Source: Jimgerdemannia flammicorona
Lineage: Eukaryota > Mucoromycota > Endogonomycetes > Endogonales > Endogonaceae
DNA: 34,571 nucleotides
Direction: 5' to 3'
Assembly: GCA_003990745.1 (NCBI GenBank)
Contig: RBNI01000285.1
Coordinates: forward strand, 1 to 34,571
In this document: positions 18,779 through 27,785 of the stretch, in pieces
Position numbering within the stretch: the first letter of the stretch is position 1
How the letters are laid out: every line of letters starts with the position of its first letter
Notes under the pieces: model-generated
What the model was told of the DNA's origin: nothing
Seen by the model: only the letters and a program-made list of their open reading frames with translations
Database searches by the model: none
Program-made: the position numbers and the translations under genes

Positions 18779-20945
18779 TTTGAGAACTTAACTCAAAATC
18801 TATATAACTTTTTAGATAACAGAACTCAATAGATAAACTGGATATATTTAATATAGTACTAATATCTATCACTATAGAAGAATAAATTATTAGTAGTATT
18901 AGATAGGAAGAGAAGTAATTACCTTGAGATTAGACAATCATCAACTATCAGAAGGATTCTAAGAAGAAGCCAGTATTGTATAGAATCCTTTACTATTAGT
19001 TCAATTACTAAGTTATAGCTCTTAAATTTATCAGAAGTAGCAGCAGACCTATTACTATGAGATCTGATCTGATCAGACCAACTGAATAATATTGACTACT
19101 TTACTCAGAATTTTGATAAACTTAGATTCAATTTCTCTTAAAATTATATCTATCTTACATATTTCCATCTAAACTAGCAAACTCTCTAAGCTTTGTACTC
19201 TCAATAATATCAAGAATTGCACCAGTATTCCAAAGAGTAGTACCAATCTTTCAACTCTCAGTATCTTAACTAAGTTTAGTATAGATATAGAAACAGACTC
19301 AGAAACTAAAGATGAATCAGAAACAGTAATAATAAAATAATAGCACTACTACTCACATTTACAGAATATCTAAAAGAAGATCTAAGAGAATTTCTAGATA
19401 CTATTAAAGGAATTATAGCTCTGAAAGATCTTTACTCAGAAGACAAATTAGAATCTTTAAAGTATATCTAAGAGAGCCAACTAAAGAAATCTTTATCAGA
19501 ATATCAAATTATCTAAACTCTGATCTAATACAAGTTTTAGTTATTGCAAATTACTATGTAGACCAATACAAATTCATTTTTTACCAGTTAATTAAGAAGT
19601 ATACAGTAATAGAAAAGAAACTATTATAAAAATAAAGATAAATTCTAGAGATCCCTATGAGTATTCTTTATAAGAATCCAGAAGAGAATATATATAGCTA
19701 GATTCAGTACTTCTAACTAAGATATCATCAGTCTAATAATCTTTATAAATAGATTCCTATCAATATTACTTAATATATATATCTATACTTTTAGTATAAA
19801 CCTAATGAATGAGTAGATACTACTTAAGAATTCTTTGATATAAACTAAGAAATCATCTAAAATGACAACAATAAGAAAGAAGACAAGGAGGACCTCTTGA
19901 TTGAGACTTTCTAAAGAATTCTTTAAAGAGAAAAAACCCACAAAAGAATAGAAAAAGGATAGGAGTAAAATCTCAGATTAGCTTAAAACTAAACCAATTA
20001 GTTAGATAAATAGAAAGACTAGATATTCACTTTTGTAAAAATAGAAGTTACCTATCTTGGGATAAAACTCAAGTCTAATACTATAACTGCAGATAGCTGG
20101 AATACTATATCACAGAATATAACAACAGAAAAACTGATCAATGGGACTTTAAACTTCAAAATCAGAAGAATATAATTCAATATAATTAAATATTATATAA
20201 TTAGTGATAATGAAGATTATAGTGATCTAAATTGATATTCTACTAAGATTAATTCTAGAAAAACAATCTACTCTATAGAGAAAAGAGAGACAAATGAAGA
20301 TAGATCAGTCAGAAGGTTCAAAAGAAGAATTATTCAAAAAGAAGAGACTGAAGATCAGATTGATACACTCTCTCATTCCCCTTTACTCTTTATTTCTAAA
20401 ACTGATAAACCATTATCTAAATCCAAAAATAAAGAAATAGAATTAGAAGAACAGGAGTCAGTAATTCTGAAATTCAAAATGAAGTATATCTCAAAGAATA
20501 TAGTTTGCAGATTTACTAACTATTGACTTATTATATTATTGATAAACAACTACTAAACCTCTCAGCTCCAAAGCAGGCCTATATCAGAAATACTATTGAC
20601 TTATTATAAAAACATACTACTACTGCAGACAGAATCTACACAATCTAAAACAGAATGTTACAGCACTACTGCAGACCTAGTTCTCCTTAAACAATATATA
20701 AAGAATAAACCTAGTTATTTATCAAAGTATCATCAGTCATATTAAAGTCCTATTTTTATTGAAAGAAGTAAAACCCTTAGAATTGAGTGATCCAGATATA
20801 GAGAAAGATAATAGCACAGGAGCAGATACTGAAGATACTGTCTGTTAAAAAAAAAAAAAAAAAAAAAAATACTGAAGATACCTAGAGATATTGGAATAAA
20901 GACTAAAGGATAGTCAAGAACAGACTTATCTTTAGTGGAAACTGA
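18779..20945 (+). pseudogene. Internal region of the pol-less LTR element
   Basis: Extremely AT-rich with stops in all frames. The longest readable stretches are around 19440-19640 and 20010-20500 (Lys/Glu-rich). Nothing resembles RT, integrase or protease. It contains a tiny poly(A) insertion at 20839-20868. If a protein was encoded it was probably gag-like, by position only. Confidence 0.4.
20826..20881 (+). mobile_element. Minute poly(A) retro-insertion with 13-base target duplication
   Basis: ATACTGAAGATAC occurs at 20826-20838 and again at 20869-20881. Between the copies are TGTCTGTT and a run of about 22 A. A poly(A) run with a perfect 13-base duplication is the mark of target-primed reverse transcription by a LINE, here with only eight bases before the tail. 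Replication slippage is the alternative. Confidence 0.55.
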
Positions 20946-21778
20946 TGTGACAAGTAAATACTATTGTATTGCTAGATAATATACAAAAGAATACTTAATA
21001 TAGTTACTCTATATAGTTACTTATATATTATAATTTGTATAAATAACTAGATATATCAAATTAGAACAAACTATCTGCTGAGAGAATACTTATCTCTTGA
21101 GAGAATACTTATCTTCTGAGAAAATACTTATATATCTCCTAAGGGAACACCTGTCCTCCAAGACTTCAAGTAATTATACCATTTCTAAATTAGTCTTACT
21201 ATATATTGTATAATTATTCAGATAGCAACCAGATAGCAACCACATTTATATAAAATACTCTAGAGATTTAAGTGAATAAACCTCAGTCATAAAAGTCAAA
21301 GAAAAGTAAAAGTCAATTGTCTATTATACTTAAGAGAAAGGTCTGTCAAAAGCCACTTGATTTAGAAAGGATTACAATACTTCAGAGATATATATACCAA
21401 TGACCCACTACTAAGAAGTTGAGAGCTTTATTTCTTTTCCACTCTAGTCTACTTTTCAATATAGAAGTCAGCTGATTTTGGTCTACTTATCATATTAAGC
21501 CTAAAGAGAAGTCTGCCACATTTTGGTCTACTTGCCAGATGAGGGCTGAAGATTCACTGCCAAGTTCAGGTGAAGAACTTAGTTGCTATTTTGAGAAATT
21601 TACTGTTATACAGAATCTGCACTAATTAGGAAATTACCAAAATTATCTGCATTATGTGTTCAAGAGAACTCACACTTTTAGAAACAGAACATTTGTTACT
21701 TTTTGACAAAGTAGCTGGGGGCTAAAGCCAACTCACATAGCTGCCCACCTTGTAATTTTATTAAGCCAGCACATTACA
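20946..21778 (+). mobile_element. 3' LTR of the pol-less element
   Basis: Begins TGTGACAAG and ends ACATTACA. Its last half (about 21480-21778) is much less AT-shifted than the matching part of the 5' LTR, the reverse of the situation in the first half. TATAAAATA at 21249 and AATAAACCTCA ending at 21285 form the likely core promoter and polyadenylation region. Confidence 0.85.
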
Positions 21779-22349
21779 ATAGATACATACTTCCCCATAG
21801 ATTTATGCACCATCTATGTTATTTTCTGCATTATCTAGCTTCAGTTTTAAATCTAAATTTGCATGTTGGGTGTGGATATTTTCAGTCAATTTGCGAGCCA
21901 TTCGTTTGTGTTCCCGACCGACTGGTGGGTTTCATTAAATGATGGCAAACACCTGTAGATTGATGAGACGATGCTTTTTTGGCTGCCTCGCGATGGTCAG
22001 GTCAAACGTTTTGCGGGATGGTGTTAAGGCAGTTGAATACTATAGAGACGCTTGCGCCATTTTTGACAGCGAAAAACGCGTGTTAATGGTTCTTTCGTTG
22101 TCACGGTTGTTGACGCGTCTTTGAGAGCGCGCTTTGAGGGGTTTGGATGTCCGATTTTGAACAATATATTACGGAGGAATCTACACCTGATTTGGCAATG
22201 ACGGAGATGGGTTTATGTTGCAATGTTGCTTTTTAAAACTTAATACCGAAAGTTTTCGGCAATACATTTTGTAGATGTGGAGAGTAAAAAATGGTAGGGG
22301 CCAAATCGCGTACAATCACAAGCCCTTTTTGAAACCGTTGTGAATCTCT

Positions 22350-22628
22350 CTACAAATAGGTTAAATTTAACCCCTTGTCAAAAAGTAGTTTGATATTAGG
22401 ATTTAATCCACCAATTTTTTTTTGACATACAATACATAAAAAACATAAAAATAGGAATAACACGCGTCGGTCTACAGTATGCCAGCCACACCTAGCTAGT
22501 TGAAATTTATGACGGTGGGAACGGTACGTGATTGCGGAAACGACTTTGAAGCCCCGATGGATTTTTCCTCCAGGCACCCAACGTCTCCCTTTTCGTGCGC
22601 TCGCTAACGACTTTATGTGTTTGATCAA
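22350..22628 (-). CDS. Hypothetical ORF with GRRWV motif, copy C
   Basis: A 92-codon frame from ATG. Its first half aligns with minus ORF 16413-16634 (73 codons) through KGRRWVPGGK against NGRRWVMTKF and KVVSAI against KVASVI. The C-terminal half is hydrophobic and runs into AT-rich module 2, so its end may not be coding. Function unknown. Confidence 0.25.
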   Translation of the reverse strand: MIKHIKSLASARKGRRWVPGGKIHRGFKVVSAITYRSHRHKFQLARCGWHTVDRRVLFLFLCFLCIVCQKKIGGLNPNIKLLFDKGLNLTYL

Positions 22629-22959
22629 GGCGGTCTGCCTACGAGCAAAGTGAGTACTGGTATTTAGTAGCGCTGCTACGTGAATAAAATTGGATTACTA
22701 TGGTTTTAAAAGAGTATTGGCATTGAACAAACGTTTCATTGTTGGCACCCCAAGAATTTTCGTCAAGCTAATTGGTGGATTCCGATTACGAGGGCATGGA
22801 ATTTAGGTACTGAGGTAACGATCGTATCCCAATTGTAGTAACAACTTTGGGGGACCAATTTCAATCACCCGAGTGATGGAGATGTTTACGCAAATAGGTG
22901 GGTAACTCCGTTTTCGTATTCGGCAACCTGGAACGGTCGATCCCGGCTATCAGTGTTCG

Positions 22960-23166
22960 TTAATCGGTACCAGATGTCACGATGGCGGCTTTGTACCAGA
23001 GTGTCAATCCGCAGAACCTTCGTTTGTTTCGATTCAGGAACTGAGAGCTGAAAGGAAGACTTCTAGAAATAGGTGCGACGGCATGGCGTCTCCAAAAAGG
23101 AAGGAACCGATGTGATGTGTAAGTCATGGATGAGGGCGGCGCCGGGTGATACTGCGGAGAGGCCAA
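22960..23166 (-). CDS. Hypothetical ORF of the island repeat family, copy C
   Basis: A 68-codon frame open over the same module as 17015-17212, with the shared core SRS.PFSS.FLNR. No recognised domain. The upstream minus ORF 22350-22628 (92 codons) shares a GRRWV motif with the minus ORF 16413-16634 of copy B, so more than one frame of this family stays open on the same strand. Confidence 0.25.
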   Translation of the reverse strand: MASPQYHPAPPSSMTYTSHRFLPFWRRHAVAPISRSLPFSSQFLNRNKRRFCGLTLWYKAAIVTSGTD

Positions 23167-24379
23167 CGGTCATTTTCTCGCATAATAGTGTTTCCATTGG
23201 AGTACTGCGCAACGATGGATTTTCCTTGTGTTTGCGTGGCTGCGTCAGTGAAGAGTTACAAGAACTCATTAATTAACTGGGTCAATGAAAATTTTCTTGT
23301 CCATAATTGTCAACCACAAAGGTTCCCCGAAGGAAAGGCCTCTATAATTGAAAGGCGTATAACCCTCAATTACAATTAAATGTAAGGCAACCTTGCTATG
23401 CATTCGCCCTTATTTCATTCCGGGACCGCTGCTTAACGCGGATAGATATTTTTTGTAGTGCAGTGATGTACCGATTTACCTCTCCCGAAAGCCGGAGTAC
23501 GCCATTCCAAACTGTCAGACAAGTGAACCCCTATGATTTGTCGTTAGTCCAATTATAATAGCACTCGTTAGAAACATCATGGCATCTTCCCCTCTTTGGA
23601 TCATCCCAATGTGCAGAACAAGTTAGAGTGAATGTACAGGGTTGCCTCATTTGAGCTTTTAACTTTGCTTTCAAGCAAGCAAAATCCAAGATGAATGCAG
23701 ACCTCAGGAAAGATTTTAGAAGTCCATTTCTTCTGCGACGCGGAAGTGTTATTTAATCTAGGGGAGCTAATTGTAAGAAATTTAGAGCCATGCTGCCCAA
23801 AATAATACGCAGGTTTTGGCTACCATCTAGTGGGCTGCTTCGTTGTGCCTCAGTGCCGTTATTTCTTGGGAACTTTCCGCAATCCAACTGTTTGTGAATG
23901 TTAATGCGATTGTTATAATATCCTAATTATAATTTTAGCCTCCTATGACCATAGCACAGAAACAAGTTCCAAAGTCCCTCCAGCCGTCCGATTCCGCCAG
24001 AAGTCTGCGGGTCCGATACTGGGAAGACGCCCCTAATCCTTTCCAAACCCGAATGTGTTATAAATGGGTGCATTTCTACGCTGCCAAAACCTTTGATTGT
24101 GCCGACCTCACATCCGCTTTTGCTTACACGCCCGAAAACTAATCTCCATAGCAGAACCGGTTCACTTTGGTTTTGGTCCTAGGCGAAATAATATCGTCAG
24201 GCGTTCCGTCTCTGAACGCCTCCAAAACAACATCATACGAACGGTGTGGAGCCTCGTTTCCTTGAATTGTTGTAAATCGAAACATGGATAATAATTCACA
24301 CGTCGCAATATTCTGACTCTTTCCCAATGACTCGCTATCCTCATGCAAATTCCACGACTTCGAACTTAGCTCGTTTAAC

Positions 24380-24715
24380 ATGATTCCTTGTAACCCTTGG
24401 TATCTTTACTGCATAAGTGCTATTGGTGCAGAGGATAACATTGATACCCTTCAACAACATTCCCCGTCGGTGCATAAGGTTGTCTTTGTGAACGACAATG
24501 ACAACTTTACACAAGGTGAATCCTACGTCAACTCAGGAGCCTACTTCAGTAACTTGGCAGATGGCGATACAATGAATCAGGCAACGCTGGAGACAAGGTC
24601 AAATTCGCAGCAGTTGCCTGCTGGTCAACCTCCTTGTGGAGCAAATGTCACATTGCAAAACCCTACAGCAACTTACATCACTAAGCCCACACGGTACAAG
24701 GATTGTTCTTTTTGA
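24380..24715 (+). CDS. Hypothetical ORF, possible exon
   Basis: A 111-codon frame from ATG, with balanced composition and rich in Asn, Thr, Ser and Asp, including NVTL and NSQ. The N-terminus is weakly hydrophobic but not a clear signal peptide. It ends at TGA 24713-24715, overlapping in another frame a short ORF that encodes a strong hydrophobic segment. A polar domain followed by a membrane anchor would be possible if a frameshift or intron joined them. The frame upstream (23945-24142, same phase) is also open. No family recognised. Confidence 0.3.
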   Translation: MIPCNPWYLYCISAIGAEDNIDTLQQHSPSVHKVVFVNDNDNFTQGESYVNSGAYFSNLADGDTMNQATLETRSNSQQLPAGQPPCGANVTLQNPTATYITKPTRYKDCSF

Positions 24716-24885
24716 ACATCGACGGGATTATACTAGTCGCAATCTTCACACTGATCTTATTTACTATGTTGTACGCCCGCAGGGTTAGGAAGAAGACTAA
24801 GGTTGACGCAAAAATTATTGTAGTCGGGATTGACGTGGGGCAGGTCTATGAACAGGGCAAGACACAGGCCGACGAACATGGTTAG
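24703..24885 (+). CDS. Hypothetical small membrane-segment ORF
   Basis: Sixty codons with one predicted transmembrane helix, GIILVAIFTLILFTMLYA, followed by the basic run RRVRKKTK, a typical stop-transfer arrangement. It overlaps the 3' end of 24380-24715 by 13 bases in a different frame. After its TAG at 24883, the same frame continues with few stops into the tandem duplication, so this may be part of a decayed longer gene. There is no known domain. Confidence 0.3.
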   Translation: MFFLNIDGIILVAIFTLILFTMLYARRVRKKTKVDAKIIVVGIDVGQVYEQGKTQADEHG

Positions 24886-24894
24886 CAGTCGATT

Positions 24895-25830
24895 GAGTGA
24901 GACACAATGCTGAATACCGCGGCGGATTTGACAGCGTTCTATTGGGCTTCTTTGGGCAGCGAGTGCCGTGAAGAATATGTCATAGAGGGTGGGAGTCGGT
25001 TGTCATAACCAAAGCCCAATGTTGCCATAATACCATTGTAGTTCACGACGAGACGGGGGCGAAAGTCAGATTAATTCCATGGATATGTGACTGTGACGTC
25101 ACTGATCCAAAGCGGTGACGCTCTAACCGGCCTACTGGATCTCAACCTCACGCAATGACCTTGGGGTTCAACACTTCAAAAGGAGAGGAATTTTTTTTTT
25201 TTAACTCGTTTTGCATGCCTTATTACTATGCGTTTATGTAAAATATTTAGATGATTTTGGGTTGGGTCATGTGATAATGTCAGGTGACGAACGCGTTACT
25301 TCCTGAAAATGATTGTATATATATGAAAAGCATAAAAAAAAAAAAGAAAAAATCCTCGTTCTTGGGATCACCAACACAATGCCGAATGCAGCGGTGGACT
25401 TTACAGGGTCTTTTGCCAGGCAGAGCTGCGAATCATAGGACGTAGAGGGAGTCGGTCCTCGTACCCAAAACTTAATGTTGCTGCCAGCTAGAATAATAAC
25501 AATTTGTTGACGACGAGACCAGGGTGAAGGTCACGTTCGGGACGAGCAGTTCTATGGTTATGTGGCTGTGACATACCTATGGACGCTGTGACACTATAGC
25601 CAAGAAATTAAATAAAACAATCACCTGGTCCGACGGACCTACTGGTAAGGCTGTCAGCCTCTACTGAGCTCAACCTTATGCTATGCCCTTCCTTCAAAAG
25701 GACCAGGGAGTTTTTCTTTCCCCCAAATTTATTTTTAAAAACATTTTATTTGATGATTTGAATAAAGAAAATATGTAAAAGTGAAATACATAATCGGGTC
25801 GGGTCATGTGACAATGTCAAATCGCGAGGC
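24895..25830 (+). repeat. Diverged tandem duplication
   Basis: Unit 1 (about 24900-25295) and unit 2 (about 25372-25830) share order and sequence, for example ACACAATGCTGAAT at 24902 against ACACAATGCCGAAT at 25374 and GGTCATGTGATAATGTCA near 25264 against GGTCATGTGACAATGTCA near 25803. Offset grows from 472 to about 540 bases through insertions in unit 2. Neither unit has a long ORF. Confidence 0.7.
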
Positions 25831-26011
25831 AATTTTTGTTTTTTGTGCATGCTGAATTCGGTTGCTTTTTTAGCTTCACACAAAATACGCCGGAAAAAAG
25901 AAACGCCAGGATGGGCAGCATCTACGGCGACCGTCTCCAAGAGCAAAAATCTAAGAAACCCTCTGCCTGCTGTGTTGTCGTTGTTATGCCAACAAAGTCG
26001 TCAAGTTTTGG

Positions 26012-26212
26012 TCAGGAAAGAGTTGGCGGGGACGGCCGAAGAGCTCCGGGCAGAAGCGCTGGGGTATAGGTTTCGCGGGACTGCAAAGGGCCATCTTGCA
26101 TTGCTGTAGTTATTGTGTCGATTAGGCGTAGTAAAAAGGTCTTCTCGAGCTCGCAGGTTGGGCTGAAGATTTCCCAGGTATGCAAAAATTCTTCAGCAAA
26201 GTTGATATCCAT
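26012..26212 (-). CDS. Hypothetical small ORF
   Basis: Sixty-six codons from ATG with normal amino-acid composition and a helical, acidic N-terminus. The plus strand is also open here in two frames, so strand and coding status are uncertain. No domain recognised. Confidence 0.15.
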   Translation of the reverse strand: MDINFAEEFLHTWEIFSPTCELEKTFLLRLIDTITTAMQDGPLQSRETYTPALLPGALRPSPPTLS

Positions 26213-26420
26213 GCCGTGCCAATCTCATATGAATACCAAACTGCAGTGCCGCTATGACTTTTTGATGCCATTGCATGCAATGTTGTGACCTACTTGATTC
26301 CAACCCTGTAATCCTGCGACTCAACATACATCATCGGTCCTACGCCGATAGGGTAAAATTAAAAAATATTCTCGAAATGAATATATACCGATTCAACCGT
26401 TTAAAAATACCCCGGTCTTC

Positions 26421-26422
<2 letters not shown>

Positions 26423-26454
<32 letters not shown>
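26423..26454. repeat. (TTA)n microsatellite
   Basis: About ten to eleven tandem TTA units in the CpG-normal island. No flanking duplication noted. Confidence 0.9.
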
Positions 26455-26759
26455 GAGAGAACATCCAGTGTTTATCACTCAATGGTTTTCTATGTTAGAT
26501 AGAAATAGAAAAATAATAAATGATGTATTTTCCTTCAAAAATTCAAATATTTCTGGGATGTCATCTCAAAACCCACATGTTTTCAAATCTTTGCACTGCA
26601 TTGGATGCATCGGGAATGTCCTGCTCCTCGACGGTGCAGGTACCGTCGTTGTTGGCGACCTCGCCATCACTTTCATTTAGTAACATCTGCGCCTCTCCAA
26701 TGTCTAGCCACACCCTCTGAGCACTTACGTACCATTATCCATCTCTTCCCTTTCAAGGA

Positions 26760-27173
26760 ATGAGCATAGTACAAGCAACATCCCTACGTTCTTATTTCCC
26801 AGCTCTTTCTCTTAAAATAAATACATCTCTTCTTCATCCACCACCTATGCTCGTCTTTTTTAGTTCCTTCGCATCTCTGCTCGCCTCCACCTTCCACACT
26901 CCCTACCACCGTATCCCTCATGCAGCCCCAGATTTCACACTTTCCACCCTCTCGCAAAAAATTGATTACTGTATCTCAAATGCTCACTGTCTGTTGCATA
27001 ACCAGCCTTCGCCTTTGCCTCTGGCAGGAATTTTGGCTCGGAAAGCTGCCACTGTTAGGAAGGTGTCGGAGTCACTGTACTTATTCCGCTGCTGTCGCTT
27101 CTGCGCCCATTCAGCTTTCGTTCCCACCATATCCTGGCTTTTTTCCTTCACGCCGTTGTCCACCTCGTCATGA
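26760..27173 (+). CDS. Hypothetical ORF, 137 codons
   Basis: Begins with ATG after a CT-rich leader and is Ser/Leu/Phe-rich with several hydrophobic patches. It overlaps antisense a 148-codon frame (26984-27430, minus) that is equally open. Nothing recognisable in either. The Cys cluster FRCCRFCAH near residue 110 does not fit a known zinc-binding spacing. Confidence 0.25.
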   Translation: MSIVQATSLRSYFPALSLKINTSLLHPPPMLVFFSSFASLLASTFHTPYHRIPHAAPDFTLSTLSQKIDYCISNAHCLLHNQPSPLPLAGILARKAATVRKVSESLYLFRCCRFCAHSAFVPTISWLFSFTPLSTSS

Positions 27174-27430
27174 GAACTGTGACCAAGTCCTCCGAGAATG
27201 TGTGCCCCTCCCCACAGACCGGATAATTTTACAGCGCTCACAAGAGGCTCGCAAATGTGCACTAAGGTGAGGTCGAGTATGGTGGTGATGAAGTAGGAGG
27301 AAAAATATTTTATGAAATTTCCACAAAACCAATGAAAAAAGACATACCGTGACTGCAAGCTTCGCCCCCGCGACATAGTTGACGAGCGACCAGGGGGGAA
27401 TGGATTTGTTCCTAGACGCATGCCAAACAC
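26984..27430 (-). CDS. Hypothetical ORF, 148 codons, antisense to 26760-27173
   Basis: The longest open frame of the island from ATG. It has a hydrophobic stretch around residues 30-55 and a charged C-terminal half (KAEWAQKRQQRNKYSD). It begins close to the island edge, where CpG falls. No family recognised; at most one of the two overlapping frames is likely to be coding. Confidence 0.25.
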   Translation of the reverse strand: MFGMRLGTNPFPPGRSSTMSRGRSLQSRYVFFHWFCGNFIKYFSSYFITTILDLTLVHICEPLVSAVKLSGLWGGAHILGGLGHSSHDEVDNGVKEKSQDMVGTKAEWAQKRQQRNKYSDSDTFLTVAAFRAKIPARGKGEGWLCNRQ

Positions 27431-27561
27431 AAGACCCCACCTGAGTGTTCTGAAATTCTGGCATATGTCAACCTTTATACTTCATGACTTTGTGGTGTGT
27501 ACAATAAAACACATGGGGGATAGATTCTGCACATTGACACATCATTTAAATACTTTGATAC
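27431..27561. other. CpG-poor spacer left of the copia element
   Basis: Short stretch without ORF or known repeat; its last five bases are the left GATAC duplication. It continues, across the copia insertion, into the AT-rich DNA from 32396. Confidence 0.4.
27557..27561. repeat. Copia target-site duplication GATAC, left
   Basis: Exact match to 32391-32395, directly abutting the LTR terminus. Confidence 0.9.
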
Positions 27562-27718
27562 TGTTGAAATATCTTAGTTATAGCAACTTGATAGGTGGTG
27601 GTACAGCCTGACTACATCATCTGTGTAAACATCATCAGCATGCATAAAAGCACATAAGCTAGTATCAATAAACAATGCTCTTTCTCTCTAACTGTCTTTT
27701 TCCAAGTATTCTACAACA
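27562..27718 (+). mobile_element. Copia 5' LTR
   Basis: 157 bases with perfect inverted ends TGTTG and CAACA. It contains CATAAAAG and AATAAACAATG. Compared with the 3' LTR it carries C or G at most differing sites. Confidence 0.9.
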
Positions 27719-27721
27719 AAA

Positions 27722-27733
27722 GGTTATGAGCCC
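27722..27733 (+). promoter_or_regulatory. Copia primer-binding site, initiator Met tRNA anticodon arm
   Basis: GGTTATGAGCCC, three bases after the 5' LTR, is the exact complement of the GGGCTCATAACC loop and stem of eukaryotic initiator tRNA-Met. Copia and Ty5 are known to prime with the internal half of this tRNA rather than its 3' end. Confidence 0.8.
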
Positions 27734-27785
27734 AACTTAGTGGATATCTACCCCTCTAACATATATACTACACTATATAAAGAAG

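Larger units (their letters stand above)
17928..21778 (+). mobile_element. LTR retrotransposon without recognisable pol
   Basis: Two long LTRs (851 and 833 bases) flank 2,167 internal bases, with ATAG directly repeated outside (17924-17927 and 21779-21782; AATAG if the last LTR base is shared). Inside, I find no YxDD, DDE integrase, RNase H or protease motif in any frame, and stops are dense. A moderately open stretch around 19440-19640 could be a gag remnant but matches nothing I know. The size and missing pol suggest a non-autonomous element. LTR core similarity to the dUTPase gypsy LTR suggests a gypsy affiliation. The flanking DNA is the CpG-normal island. Confidence 0.85.
21930..23760. 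repeat. Island family, copy C (modules 1-6)
   Basis: The most complete copy, with all modules in one order: module 1 21960-22205, module 2 22270-22470, module 3 22490-22700, module 4 22755-22800, module 5 22940-23220 and module 6 23530-23760. This suggests A and B are parts of a once tandem arrangement. CpG content is normal. Confidence 0.6.
21783..27430. other. CpG-normal island, weak ORFs only
   Basis: Balanced composition with frequent CpG. It contains island-family copy C, a diverged tandem duplication and a TTA microsatellite. Open frames are all under 150 codons and none has a motif I can name. No tRNA or rRNA was recognised. CpG falls off again from about 27430 towards the copia element. 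Confidence 0.55.

Noticed and set aside
18779..20945. Degenerate reverse transcriptase in the 17.9-21.8 kb element
   Set aside because: No YxDD, DYRKLN or QMDVKTAF-type remnant could be placed in any frame, even allowing for transitions.
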